The notes beneath the pieces were generated by a model. That model searched no databases. It was not told the DNA's origin and worked only from the letters and a program-made list of their open reading frames with translations. A stretch of DNA of 64,000 nt from Acidiferrum sp963764675 (lineage in GTDB: Bacteria; Acidobacteriota; Terriglobia; Acidiferrales; UBA7541), in the NCBI GenBank assembly GCA_963764675.1, contig CAVXTQ010000011.1:248001-312000 (forward strand), in the 5' to 3' direction. This document shows, piece by piece, positions 32,922 to 44,195 of this stretch; position 1 is the first letter of the stretch; each line of letters opens with the position of its first letter. The translations under genes and the position numbers were made by a program.

Positions 32922-33929
32922 CTACGGGTTGAAGTGATAGAGGAGAATGCCGTAGCCGACGCCGGCGGGGTCATTTGTTTTGGCGGCTTGAAACGCCATG
33001 AATTGGCCGTTGGTGGAGATTACGGGATTTGAGGCTTTGCCGTTTTCGTAGTCGTTGAAGAACGTTAGCCGGGTGAAGTCTTTGCCGGTGCCATCGAGCC
33101 GCAGCTTCCAGATGTCGATGTTTCCTGGGCCGCGCGTGCCGCCAAGCTGCTCGCACTGGCGATCGCCTTCGACGGCAGCGTAGAGGCCGTCGGGGAAAAT
33201 GCCCTCGACTTCATTGTAGCTTCCCGGAGCTTTGGAAAGGTTGGTTACCTCGCCGGTCCGCAGGTCGATTCCCATCACCGAGGCGCGTGCTTGTGGCTCG
33301 TAGCACGTGAAGGTCATCTTGCGGTCGTCGTCGTAGAAGTCTTGGGCTTCCAGGGTGCATCCGCGATCTTTGCTTTCGTAGACGGTCTTCTTGTTGATCA
33401 GCGCCGGCGCGCCGCGGGACAGATCGAGGTCGGCGACGACCAGCCGCGAAGTTTCCGGGGCGAGATCCGGTGCTTGCTCAGACGTCTCCGCATAGGAAAT
33501 CTTGAGCGTCTTTTTGGAGATAGCTGCGCCTTCGTTCATCTTCTGGCCAAGCTTGACGGGTTTAGCGCCGCGCTCCTTTGCGAGAAACCACAGCTCATTG
33601 TCGCGGGCGCGGCTGATATGGATATTTTCGAAGTGGTCGGGGCCGATCAGGATGTAGTCGCCGGTTACCAGGTGCATCACACGCAGGAAGGCCGCGGCTG
33701 GGACGTTGCAAGTCAAACACTGAATGACGCGAGTCTTCAGGTCGATGACCATGGCGTCGCCGAAACTCTTGGCCATGAACGCGACACGCTGGTTGTCGGG
33801 CGAAATGTCGGCGCGTTCGCCGAAATGGGTCAGGACCTCGATGTTTGCGGGAAGATGCTCAATCGGGTTTCCGGGCTTTCGTTCCGGTAGCGGGAAAAGC
33901 AACGCAAGAAAGACAATGAGGATGCGCAT
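32922..33929 (-). CDS. Exported TolB/PD40-like beta-propeller protein
   Basis: This 335-residue protein has a signal peptide (MRILIVFLALLFPLP) and WD40-like/PD40 propeller motifs: HFGERADISPDNQRVAFMAK, ENIHISRARDNELWFL and FNDYENGKASNPVISTNGQF. Proteins of this shape in the cell envelope include TolB and numerous uncharacterised relatives; there is no TonB/Pal context here. It is convergent with the small gene at 32638 and divergent from rpmB. Three Cys (CLTCN and a later one) could form disulfides or bind metal. Confidence 0.78.
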   Translation of the reverse strand: MRILIVFLALLFPLPERKPGNPIEHLPANIEVLTHFGERADISPDNQRVAFMAKSFGDAMVIDLKTRVIQCLTCNVPAAAFLRVMHLVTGDYILIGPDHFENIHISRARDNELWFLAKERGAKPVKLGQKMNEGAAISKKTLKISYAETSEQAPDLAPETSRLVVADLDLSRGAPALINKKTVYESKDRGCTLEAQDFYDDDRKMTFTCYEPQARASVMGIDLRTGEVTNLSKAPGSYNEVEGIFPDGLYAAVEGDRQCEQLGGTRGPGNIDIWKLRLDGTGKDFTRLTFFNDYENGKASNPVISTNGQFMAFQAAKTNDPAGVGYGILLYHFNP

Positions 33930-34096
33930 GGCGGCATCCTACCAAATTGAAGCTGTCAGAAGAACGCAGCTCTCTGCATAAGAGACCCAGGGTGTCGGCT
34001 GGCGAGTCGGAGTGAAAGGCCCTTTGTGGGAAAATGAGGGTCTGTTACACTTGGATGTTCGGTTGCGGACAATTTTACTGCAAAGTGGGAACTACA

Positions 34097-34285
34097 ATGG
34101 CGAAGTGTGAATTGTGCGGCAAAGGGCCGGCTTTTGGAAATGTGATCAGCCACGCGAACAACACGCGGCGGCGGCGGTGGAATCCTAACCTGCGGCGAGT
34201 ACGCGCGGTGGTGGATGGTGTGCGAAAGCACGTTCGTGTTTGCACGGCTTGCATTCGCGTGGGACGCGTCAAGAAAGCCGCCTGA
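34097..34285 (+). CDS. rpmB: Ribosomal protein L28 (bL28), zinc-ribbon type
   Basis: This 62-residue protein of the large ribosomal subunit carries the family motif KCELCGKGPAFGNVISHANN with RRRWNPNLRRVR. Two Cys pairs (CELC near the N-terminus and CTAC near residue 50) indicate the zinc-binding form. ATG 34097 follows GTGGGAAC. Translation from an earlier in-frame start (34034) would add 21 residues that do not belong to the family. Confidence 0.96.
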   Translation: MAKCELCGKGPAFGNVISHANNTRRRRWNPNLRRVRAVVDGVRKHVRVCTACIRVGRVKKAA

Positions 34286-34316
34286 GTCTTTGGCCTTGCC
34301 TTTACTTCTATTCAAA

Positions 34317-35417
34317 ATGCGCTCGACGGGATGGCGGCGTGCAGCGGTGCAGTTGCCGCTGGCAGGCTTCCTGTTGCTGAGCATGGCCGGCTGCAAGCAG
34401 GAAGTGCAGCACTCGCCCGACGTGTGGGCGACGGTGAATGGAAAAGAGATCAAGCGCGATGAAGTGGACAAATACTACCGGACGCGGGTGAATCCGGAGG
34501 GGCAGGAGCCGTCGCAGGAAGAAGTGTTGTCGCTGAAGCTGAACGTGCTGGACGAGCTGATCAACAACGAGATCTTGCTGGAGCGGGCGAAGAAGCTCAA
34601 CCTGGAAGCGAGCGACGGCGAAGTGGAAGACAAATTCACGGAGATGAAGAGCCCGTACACAGAAGAAGAGTTTCAGCGGCAATTGAAAGAGCGCGGCTTG
34701 TCGGTGGACGACCTGAAGAAGGGGTTGAAGCGGCAGCTTTCGACGGAGAAACTGCTGAATCGCGAAGTGGTGGCGAAGATTTCGATCACCGATCAGGACG
34801 TGACGGATTTTTACAACTCGAATAAGACGCAGTTCAACGTGGCGGAGCCGCAATACCGAATCGCGCAAATCGTGGTGACGCCGAGGAAAGAGCCGCAAAT
34901 CCGCAACCGCAAGAATGATGACGCGACCAACGAGGCCGAGGCGCAACGCAAAGTAAAAATGCTGGTGGACCGGCTGAACAGCGGCGCGGACTTCGCGCAA
35001 CTGGCGATGGACTATTCCGAGGACATGAACTCGGCGGCGACGGGTGGAGATTTGGGATACGTGCCGGAGTCGGCGTTGAATCAATCGGATCCGATGCTCA
35101 AGAAAGTGGTGATGGGCATGAAGGCCGGGCAGGTGAGCCCACCGCTGGCCCTGAAAGAAGGCTACCGGATTCTGAAGCTGGTGACGCGAGAGTCACCAGG
35201 ACAGCGGAATATTGCCGATCCGCAGGTGCAGCAGACGATTCGGGATACATTACGGAACCGCAAGGAACAGTTGCTGCGCTCGGCGTATCTGGCGATCGCG
35301 CGGGATGAGGCGCGGGTGCGGAATTTCCTGGCGGAGCAGGTGGTGGAAGCAGCCGGGAAATTGCCGGATGCGGCCAAGTCGTCGTTGTCAGGGACGGGGA
35401 AGCCAACCATCCCATAG
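34317..35417 (+). CDS. SurA/parvulin-type peptidyl-prolyl isomerase lipoprotein
   Basis: This 366-residue periplasmic folding factor starts at ATG 34317, which gives a lipoprotein signal with lipobox LLSMAGC. Residues about 35-160 are a SurA-N-like chaperone domain (ATVNGKEIKRDEVDKYYRTR, INNEILLERAKKLNL). Residues about 180-300 form a parvulin rotamase domain with PQYRIAQIVVTPR, GADFAQLAMDYSED, ATGGDLGYVP and GYRILKLV. It follows rpmB by 31 bases on the same strand. The family helps outer-membrane proteins fold and isomerises proline bonds. Confidence 0.88.
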   Translation: MRSTGWRRAAVQLPLAGFLLLSMAGCKQEVQHSPDVWATVNGKEIKRDEVDKYYRTRVNPEGQEPSQEEVLSLKLNVLDELINNEILLERAKKLNLEASDGEVEDKFTEMKSPYTEEEFQRQLKERGLSVDDLKKGLKRQLSTEKLLNREVVAKISITDQDVTDFYNSNKTQFNVAEPQYRIAQIVVTPRKEPQIRNRKNDDATNEAEAQRKVKMLVDRLNSGADFAQLAMDYSEDMNSAATGGDLGYVPESALNQSDPMLKKVVMGMKAGQVSPPLALKEGYRILKLVTRESPGQRNIADPQVQQTIRDTLRNRKEQLLRSAYLAIARDEARVRNFLAEQVVEAAGKLPDAAKSSLSGTGKPTIP

Positions 35418-35599
35418 CTTCTCTGGTAGCTTTGAGCGATTCGCACGAGTAACAAGTGTTCCGCTTCAAGTCCTGCCTCCAGGTTCCCTTCACTCAGATA
35501 GCAGTATCCCAGACCAACGGCAAAGAGTGGTTGTCCACGGGCGTTTAGCACGTCTCCATGGCGCTGGACCGCAAAACAAATTCGTCCAACACATAGGAA

Positions 35600-36100
35600 T
35601 CAGTCGATCCAGGCTAGGGCTTGGCCGGCGTTGACGGGTTGGCCTTCTTGGACGAGGAGGCGCTCGACGGTGCCGGTCTTGGGAGAGCGGACTTCGTTTT
35701 GCATCTTCATGGCTTCGACGACGAGCAGGCCTTGTCCGGCTTGAACTTTGTCGCCGGGTTGGACGAGAAGGCGGACGACTTTTCCAGGCATCGGCGCGGT
35801 AATTTGCTGGCGGCCTTCGGCTTCGACGGCGCCATGACGGCGGCCACGCCAGGCGCGTGGATCGAGCACCTCAGCGGTGAATTCGTGGTGGCCGGTTTGC
35901 AGAGTGAGGGTGCCATCGGGCGCAGGAGCGATGCGAACCTCGTGGGATTGGCCGTTCAGCAGGATCGAGAAGATATTCGGCGCGATTTCGAGGGCGTCCA
36001 CATCGAGAGGCGCGCCGCCGAGGGAGATGCGCCAGCGGTCGGCGTCGCGCTGGAGTTCGACGGCGCGGGTTTTGCCGGAGATGACGACGTCGAACTTCAT
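35600..36100 (-). CDS. Biotin carboxyl carrier protein of an acyl-CoA carboxylase
   Basis: This 166-residue protein carries biotin for an acyl-CoA carboxylase. The C-terminal biotinyl domain (residues about 95-166) begins ITAPMPGKVVRLLVQPGDKV and holds the biotin lysine in EAMKMQNEV. The N-terminal half (FDVVISGKTRAVELQRDADR) looks like the domain found between biotin carboxylase and carrier in larger alpha subunits. It overlaps the biotin carboxylase gene by four bases (ATGA), so an alpha subunit has been divided into two coupled genes. The matching carboxyltransferase gene is at 40375-41964. Confidence 0.9.
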   Translation of the reverse strand: MKFDVVISGKTRAVELQRDADRWRISLGGAPLDVDALEIAPNIFSILLNGQSHEVRIAPAPDGTLTLQTGHHEFTAEVLDPRAWRGRRHGAVEAEGRQQITAPMPGKVVRLLVQPGDKVQAGQGLLVVEAMKMQNEVRSPKTGTVERLLVQEGQPVNAGQALAWID

Positions 36101-37613
36101 GGCGTGCGATCCAACTGTTCACGGCGGGCTTCGAGCTTCCAGCGAGACGTCTCGTTGTTAGCTGGAGCTGTGGAGGAAGCGGACGAGTTGCGCGTGGCTT
36201 GCCAGAGGGCGGCGGCGATTGTGGCGGCATCGGTTGAACCGCTAGTGTCTGCGGCGGCGTCTTTTTGAGGGCGGGAAAGGAGCTCGTCGAGCCATTTGGT
36301 GTGAATTTCCGCGCGGAGGAAATCGGGCTCGGTGAGAATGCGTCGGAAGAGGGCGACGTTGGTCTTGATGCCGGTAATGGTGGATTCCTCGAGGGCGCGG
36401 CGAAGACGTGCGATGGTTTCTTCGCGGCTGTTGCCCCAGGCGATGAGCTTGGCGAGGAGGGGATCATAGTCGTTGGGGACGGTCCAGCCGTCGTAGATGC
36501 CGTCGTCGAGGCGAATGCCAGGGCCGCTGGGCGCGTGGCGCGATAGGATTTTTCCGGGCGAGGGGAAGAAATTGTTGTCGGGATCTTCGGCGTAAAGACG
36601 GACTTCCATGGCGTTGCCGCGCGGCGTGATGGTTTCCCAAGCAAAGGGTAAGCGGTGGCCGGCGGCGATGGCGATTTGGAGTTTGACGAGGTCGAGGCCG
36701 GTGACTTGCTCGGTGACGGGATGCTCGACTTGCAGGCGCGTGTTGACCTCGAGGAAATAGAAATCGAGGTGGGCGTCGACGAGAAATTCGACGGTGCCGG
36801 CGTTGGTGTAGCCGCCGGCGCGCGCGAGGCGGACCGCGGCATCGCCCATTTTCTTGCGGAGATCCGGGCGTCATGATGGGAGACGGCGCTTCTTCGATCA
36901 CTTTTTGGTGACGGCGTTGGACGGAGCATTCACGCTCGCCGAGGGAAACGACGCGGCCGTGCGAGTCCGCGAGGATTTGGATTTCGACGTGGCGCGGCTT
37001 GACCAGATATTTTTCGAGGTAGAAGCGCGGGTCGCCGAAGGCGTTCATGGCTTCGGAGGAGGCGTCGCGATAGGCGGAGGCGAAGTCGGCGTTGCAGGTG
37101 ACGAGGCGCATGCCTTTTCCGCCACCGCCGGCAACGGCTTTGAGCAAGATCGGGAAACCCATGGATTGCGCCAGGGCTTGGGCTTCTTCGGGCTTCTCGA
37201 TGGGATCGTTGGTGCCGGGAACGGTGGGGACGTCGGAACGGCGCGCAAGTTGGCGGCCGGCGGTTTTCGAGCCGAGGGCTTCCATGGCTTCGGCGGATGG
37301 GGCCGATGAAGGTGATGCCGGCATCGGCGCAGGCGCGGGGTAGAGCGGCGTTTTCCGCGAGAAAACCGTAGCCGGGATGAATGGCGTCGCAGCCGGCGCG
37401 GCGCGCGACGTCCATGAGCTTGTCGATGCGGAGATAGCTTTCGCGCGCGGGCGCGGGGCCGATGGGGTAGGCTTCGTCGGCGAGGCGGACGTGGAGGGAT
37501 TTGCGGTCGACTTCGCTGAAGACGGCGACGGAGCGGATGCCGAGTTCGCGGCAGGCGCGCAGGATGCGCACGGCGATTTCACCGCGATTGGCTATCAGGA
37601 TTTTCTTGAACAT
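36097..37613 (-). CDS. accC: Biotin carboxylase subunit of acyl-CoA carboxylase (two apparent frameshifts)
   Basis: This protein of about 505 residues carboxylates biotin using ATP and bicarbonate. It opens with MFKKILIANRGEIAVRILRA and HPGYGFLAEN, then the ATP-grasp glycine loop KAVAGGGGKGMRLV, HVEIQILADSHGRVVSLGER, the catalytic region EFLVDAHLDFYFLEVNTRLQ-VEHPVTEQ and the C-terminal RLYAEDPDNNF block. Each break is one extra base: near 37299 (between GITFIG and AEAMEALGSK) and near 36865 (between SPIMTP and LRKKMGDAAV). Both are in otherwise perfectly conserved sequence, so the gene is probably intact. It leads the biotin carrier gene and is divergent from the S9 peptidase. Confidence 0.9.
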
Positions 37614-37772
37614 GCGGTCTTGGCGATGCAGCGAAATTCTAGCATGCGCGTGCGGCGAGGCTGGGAGCCGCGATGGGTTGCGTGTCTAATCGTTTGGGGT
37701 GTAGAAAAGGCGGCCTGAGAGGTAAGGAATTAAAGAGGTCAAGAAAAAAGACGCGGGAAGTAAGGGGGAAGA

Positions 37773-39720
37773 ATGCTGCGACGTGGAGTCCTTGTATTGG
37801 CGGCGATGGTTTTCTCAGCTGTGGGGGCGCGCGGGCAGGACGCGGTGATCGCGCCGGGGGAGAATCTGATGGTGGATGGAGTGCCGCAGATTCCAGCGGC
37901 GCTGGCGGAGACGGCGGGGCGGTATGGATCGTACCGGAGTGCCAGTTTTGCGGATTGGCATCCGGTGCTGCGGGAGATGTTGATTGCGACGCGGTTTGGG
38001 GATACGCCGCAGCTTCACCTGGTGAAGATGCCGGGCGGGGAGCGCCAGCAATTGACCTTTTTTGCGGACGCGGTGGGCGGCGGAAGATTTCATCCGAACG
38101 GCGGGGACTACATTGTTTTCGCGAAGGACGCTGGGGGCGGCGAATGGTTTCAGTTGTACCGCTATGACGTGAAGACGGGAGACGTGACGCTGTTAACGGA
38201 TGGAAAGGCGCGGAATCTGCCCGGGCCATGGTCTTCGGAGCGGCGATCAGATCGCGTACATGTCGACGCGGCGGACCGGGAAGGATACGGATTTGTGGGT
38301 GATGAATCCGGCGGACCCGAAGACGGATCGCTTGCTGACGAAACTGCGCGGGTGGCGGCTGGGAGCCGCTGGACTGGTCGCCGGACGACAAGAAGATTTT
38401 GTTGGACGGAAGGGATCTCGATCAACGAGTCCTATCTGTGGCTGGTGGATACGACTACCGGGGAGAAGACGGCGCTGACGCCACGAGATGCGAAGGAGAA
38501 AGTCTTCTACGGCGAGGCGCAGATTCAGCAAGGACGGGAAAGGGATTTACGTCGCGACGGATAAAGACTCGGAATTTCAGCGGCTGGCGTACCTCGATCT
38601 TGCGACGAAGCAGCCGAAATATCTGACGACGAAGATCCCGTGGGACGTGGAAACGTTTGACCTGACGCATGACGGCAAGCGGATTGCGTTTGTGACGGAT
38701 GAGGAAGGCGTCAGTGTCCTGCACGTGATGGACACGGCTACGGAGAAGGAAGTAGCGCTGCCGAAGTTGCCGGTGGGTGTGATCGGTGGCGATGCGCTGG
38801 CACAAGAACGGGCAGGAATTAGGGTTTGCGCTGAACAATGCGCGTGGGCCGGGCGATTGTTACTCGGTGGATGTGGCGACGGGAAAAGTCGAGCGATGGA
38901 CGACGAGCGAGACGGCGGTGAAGGCGGATGCGTTTCCAGAGGCGGAGCTGATGCGCTGGAAGAGTTTCGACGGGAAAATGATTTCGGGATTCTTGTACAA
39001 GCCGGCAGCGAAGTTCACGGGCAAGCGGCCGGTGCTGGTGGCGATTCACGGCGGCCCGGAAGGGCAATCGCAGCCGACGTTTGCGGGGCGCGATAATTAT
39101 TATCTGAACGAGACTGGGGATCGCGCTGATCTATCCGAACGTGCGCGGGTCTACTGGATACGGGAAGACATTCTCGCTGCTGGACAACGGATTCAAGCGC
39201 GACGACACCTACAAGGATATCAATGCGCTGTTCGATTGGATCGCGACGCGCCCGGATCTGGACGCCGACCGGATTGCGGTGACGGGCGGGAGTTACGGCG
39301 GGCACATGACGCTGGCGGTTTCGACCTTTTACAGCGACCGGATTCGCTGCTCGGTAGATATCGTGGGAATGTCGAACCTGGTGACCTTTCTGGAGCATAC
39401 GGAGGCGTACCGGCGGGATTTGCGGCGCGTGGAGTACGGCGACGAGCGCGATCCGAAGATGCGCGAGTTCCTGGAGAAGATCGCGCCGATGAACAACATC
39501 GAGAAAATCAAGAAACCGATGTTCGTGATCGCGGGGAAAAACGATCCGCGGGTGCCGGTGAGCGAGTCGCAACAGATCGCCGATGCGTTGAAAAAGCAAG
39601 GAACGCCAGTGTGGTTGCTGATCGCGAAAGACGAAGGGCATGGGTACCGGAAGAAAGTCGAATCAAGATTTTCAGTTTTATGCGACGGTGGAGTTTTTGC
39701 AGGAGTACTTACTGAAGTAG
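37773..39720 (+). CDS. Exported S9-family prolyl-oligopeptidase-like peptidase (seven apparent frameshifts)
   Basis: Reading through seven single-base insertions (near 38232, 38355, 38418, 38525, 38790, 39115 and 39659) gives about 646 residues. A signal peptide (LVLAAMVFSAVGARGQ) is followed by a beta-propeller with TolB-like blades (FHPNGGDYIVFAKDAGGGE, DLWVMNPADPKTDRLL, LWLVDTTTGEKTALTP) and then an alpha/beta-hydrolase domain. The hydrolase has VLVAIHGGPEGQSQPTF, the nucleophile elbow GGSYGGHM, the Asp in KNDPRVPVSES and the His in DEGHGYRKK. The family cleaves peptides after proline or other residues. Whether it is a true pseudogene or a victim of local sequence error cannot be settled by eye; the intact catalytic triad favours error. 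Confidence 0.8.
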
Positions 39721-39813
39721 GAAGAAGCGAACATTGGCCACAGTGGCGCGAAGATCAGGGTGGCAGCCTTGCGCTTGCGGTGGACTGTTCGCGATTCGCC
39801 CAAATGAGTAAGG

Positions 39814-40140
39814 CTAACCGCCGAGGGTGATGTCCACGTCGAATTGGGCGGATTTGGGGACGCCTAGCGGCAAAATGGTGATCGCGTTAAGCCGCGGAAT
39901 GTCCAAGAGGACACTGATTATTTTGTTGAGCGCGAGAGACTCCATGACATAGCTGACCGTGAGCGCGTTCGGCACGGGATAGCCCGCAGCGGCAGCGGCA
40001 AGAGGCACGATTCCATATTTGTTCTTCAGGCTCACGATGATACTGATGAGATCGGTGAGGTTCTGGCGCTCCATTCCGCTGAATTTCATGCGCTCCATCA
40101 AGTGGTGATCCAGGGAATACTCTCGTCCGGGCGTGGCCAT
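39814..40140 (-). CDS. Uncharacterised 108-residue protein
   Basis: This protein starts at ATG 40140 with AGAGG a few bases upstream. It has no signal peptide or membrane helix. Segments are LDHHLMERMKFSGMERQNL, LISIIVSLKNKYGIVPLAAA, VSYVMESLALNKIISVLLDI and a short C-terminal tail ending in glycine. I do not recognise a family; the Leu/Ile-rich helices suggest a small oligomeric cytoplasmic protein. It sits between the S9 peptidase and the carboxyltransferase gene. Confidence 0.6.
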   Translation of the reverse strand: MATPGREYSLDHHLMERMKFSGMERQNLTDLISIIVSLKNKYGIVPLAAAAAGYPVPNALTVSYVMESLALNKIISVLLDIPRLNAITILPLGVPKSAQFDVDITLGG

Positions 40141-40374
40141 GCGAGCCTCTTTCTCGAGTCAGAATGTAGTAGGGGCGTACGCGTGGAGCGAGGGGGGTAA
40201 ACCCATTCTAGATAAAGCGGGTGGAAGGTCAAGGAAGTCGGCGACGTGCGGGGTCAGAAGGTAACCTAAGACACTCCGTTCGAACGCTACGTCGGTGATT
40301 TTTTGTATGTTGAGATCCTTCGCCTATCCTTGTGGGACAGGCTCAAGATGACAATCGCATATTCGTGCGCACCG

Positions 40375-41956
<1,582 letters not shown>

Positions 41957-41964
<8 letters not shown>

Positions 41965-42211
41965 GGGGTCCTCCGGGCGATGACGGCGCGTTTTTGCCGA
42001 AGATGCGGACCGCGAGATGCGTCGCGAGCCAAACGGTGCCGAGAAGGAGCACAACGCCGAGAAGCATTTCCGCGCCGATGGCCGCGGCTCGCTGAAGAGG
42101 CGACCCCAGGGAAGTGACATAAACAGTGGCGCGCACCAGAGTGAACATCGCGGTGAGGGTCATCGCGATGGTGAGAATAATCGTGAAGACGGAGGCGAGG
42201 ATCATTTTCAT
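41957..42211 (-). CDS. 84-residue membrane protein
   Basis: This small protein has two predicted transmembrane helices (IILTIAMTLTAMFTLVRATV near the N-terminus and MLLGVVLLLGTVWLATHLAV later) and a basic, Pro-rich tail. Its stop overlaps the start of the carboxyltransferase gene by eight bases, so the two are probably translationally coupled. It has no recognised family. Confidence 0.65.
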
Positions 42212-42311
42212 GACGGCGCTTTTGCCGCTACACGCAGCAGCGGGGAAAAGGATAGCGCAATCGCGAGGAAATCAGAACGGACGTCGCCCTTTAGGATCCC
42301 CGCTCGGCAGA

Positions 42312-42764
42312 TCAGCGTAAGCCCGACCAGTCGTCGGCGACCAGGATGGAGTCGCTGGGATTTGCCGGATCGTATTTAATACTGGCGGGCTGGCCGGTAA
42401 CGAGACGCTCAAAGCGAATCTGGCCTTCGAGGCCAGTGATGTCCTGCGCGGTGTGATAGGTGACGCCGGAAATGGCATAGCTGTAGGAAACGAGATGACG
42501 GGGACCAGTATCCGCGAGCGGACGCGCGCGCGAACCGAAGACGCGTCTGTTTGGAGCGGGCGGGGCGGGCGGATGCTCGGCTAGCTCAACGACTTGGCCC
42601 TCCGCAATGCGGCCAATCTGGTTTAGGTGCAGACGCCGTTTGCGCTCGACATCTTCTGGTGCTTCGGTGGGACGGAAGAAAGCGTAAGCGATCATGGCAG
42701 CGGCCGCGATGGCCGCGCCGCCCATCGTGAGCACAAGTTTCCAGTCAGCTGGCAAAGTCTTCAA
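42312..42764 (-). CDS. DUF3592-like membrane-anchored protein
   Basis: This 150-residue protein has one N-terminal membrane helix (LTMGGAAIAAAAMIAYAFF), a charged linker, and a beta-rich domain with AEGQVVELAEHPPAPP, HLVSYSYAISGVTYHTAQD and SIKYDPANPSDSILVADDW. That pattern fits the DUF3592 group of membrane-anchored domains of unknown function. It is part of the co-directional minus-strand run from hslV to the carboxyltransferase gene. Confidence 0.72.
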   Translation of the reverse strand: MKTLPADWKLVLTMGGAAIAAAAMIAYAFFRPTEAPEDVERKRRLHLNQIGRIAEGQVVELAEHPPAPPAPNRRVFGSRARPLADTGPRHLVSYSYAISGVTYHTAQDITGLEGQIRFERLVTGQPASIKYDPANPSDSILVADDWSGLR

Positions 42765-42909
42765 CGAGCGGACTCCATAGTTTCCGAAGAATTGATGCGG
42801 GACGCGGGCGCGAGAAGAACGGCGCAGTCGTCCACGCAGAGGGGTTTGCGCGATGCCTGAATTGCCCTCACGAATGCGTATTCTACCGAAACCTCATGGG
42901 AGACGTGCA

Positions 42910-43698
42910 CTACGCTTGCGGGGCATGCACCGGATTACGCAACACGCCGATACCCGCGACGCGGACCTCTACGGTGTCGCCGGGCATGAGCGGCCCGACG
43001 CCGGCGGGTGTGCCGGTGGTGATCACATCGCCCGGATGAAGCGTCATCATGCAGGAGAGCCAGCGAACGAGAAAGGCGCAAGGGTAAGTCATGAGGGACG
43101 TGCTGCTGGACTGGCGGAGCGCGCCATTGACGTAGGTTTCGACCAGCACGTTGGTAGGATCGAGGTCGGTTTCGATGTGCGGGCCAACCGGGCAGAACGT
43201 GTCAAAGCCCTTGGCGCGAGTGAACTGGACATCGGACTTCTGCAAGTCGCGTGCGGTTACGTCGTTCAGGCAGGTGTAGCCGAGCACGTTTTCCAGGGCG
43301 TCGTCGGAGTCGCGAAGATGCGAGCAGCGGCGGCCAATGACGAGAGCGAGTTCGCCTTCATGTTCGACACGCTGGGAGTAGCTAGGGAGGACGATGGCGT
43401 CGCCGTCGCCGACGATCGAGGAGGAAGGCTTCAGAAAGATGAGCGGCTCTTTGGGGACATCGTTGCCGAGTTCGGCGGCATGCGCGGCGTAGTTGCGGCC
43501 CACGCAAACGATCTTTGCCGGCTCGACTGGCGCTATCAGCCGCACATTAGCGAGCCGCCGCGTTCGAGAGGTCCGCGACCATTGCTCCCACGGTACGCCG
43601 GAAAGTTCGCAGATCTCTCCGTCTTCAAGGAGGCCGTACGCAGGAGAAGCGGGCCGCGAGGCAGAGGCTTCGAGGGGAACAAAGCGGCAAAATTTCAT
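42910..43698 (-). CDS. Fumarylacetoacetate hydrolase-family protein
   Basis: This 262-residue protein starts at ATG 43698 (MKFCRFVPLEASASR), overlapping the upstream stop by ATGA. The FAH domain covers residues about 60-255, with AKIVCVGRNYAAHAAELG, the metal-site glutamates in RVEHEGELALVIG, the LGYTCLNDVTARDLQ and KGFDTFCPVGPHIETD blocks, and GDVITTGTPAGVGPLMPGD. Enzymes of this shape hydrolyse or decarboxylate 2,4-diketo or oxo acids, for example in aromatic-ring breakdown. The natural substrate is not deducible. Confidence 0.92.
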   Translation of the reverse strand: MKFCRFVPLEASASRPASPAYGLLEDGEICELSGVPWEQWSRTSRTRRLANVRLIAPVEPAKIVCVGRNYAAHAAELGNDVPKEPLIFLKPSSSIVGDGDAIVLPSYSQRVEHEGELALVIGRRCSHLRDSDDALENVLGYTCLNDVTARDLQKSDVQFTRAKGFDTFCPVGPHIETDLDPTNVLVETYVNGALRQSSSTSLMTYPCAFLVRWLSCMMTLHPGDVITTGTPAGVGPLMPGDTVEVRVAGIGVLRNPVHAPQA

Positions 43699-44150
43699 AC
43701 GTGATGGTTGGAATGCGAAATGTGAGATGTCCGTGCTCTCCAGATGCACGTGCCGATCCAAGAAAGAGTGGCCACAATCATGTAAATGACGGTGCCCAGC
43801 GCGAAGATTTGGGGCGCGCTGTAACGGAAGGCCAGATCCCTGAAATCCAGGCATAGGCCGCGATACACGAAAGTAAGAATGCTCCAAGCGACAAGGCCGG
43901 AAACCAGGAGATTGCCGGGCGAGCGCAGAAAACGAAGTACGGGCAGAGCGGCGATGACGCCGAGCACCGTTGCGGCAATAACGTTGCGCTGCAACGCGAC
44001 GCTTTCCAACGACGGAACGCGATTCGCAACGTACAGCCAGACACTGAAAGCGAGCGCGAGAGCAACGCCGGTGAAGACACCAGTGCGGACTCCCGTATTA
44101 TGCAAAACTTGGGTCAACTCATGACCCGGGAATTGAGCGCGAACCGTCAT
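43695..44150 (-). CDS. Uncharacterised membrane protein
   Basis: This 151-residue protein has about four transmembrane segments (TGVFTGVALALAFSVWLYVA, VIAATVLGVIAALPVLRFL, LLVSGLVAWSILTFVYRGL and IFALGTVIYMIVATLSWIG). Its N-terminus is soluble and its C-terminus ends in His/Ser residues. It overlaps the FAH-family gene by four bases, so the two are coupled. It has no recognised family. Confidence 0.7.
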   Translation of the reverse strand: MTVRAQFPGHELTQVLHNTGVRTGVFTGVALALAFSVWLYVANRVPSLESVALQRNVIAATVLGVIAALPVLRFLRSPGNLLVSGLVAWSILTFVYRGLCLDFRDLAFRYSAPQIFALGTVIYMIVATLSWIGTCIWRARTSHISHSNHHV

Positions 44151-44195
44151 AACGGTTAGGCTTTCAAATTTTCATTCAAGCACTGAACCCGGGGA

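Noticed and set aside
35418..35599. Possible gene fragment on the minus strand between the parvulin and biotin carrier genes
   Set aside because: A short stretch (AVGLGYCYLSEGNLEAGLEA) looks protein-like, perhaps a TPR remnant, but it has no start, no full domain and no support on either side.
37639..38391. 250-codon minus-strand frame
   Set aside because: Pro/Arg/Ser-rich translation with no motif, opposite the S9 peptidase, whose domains are clear.
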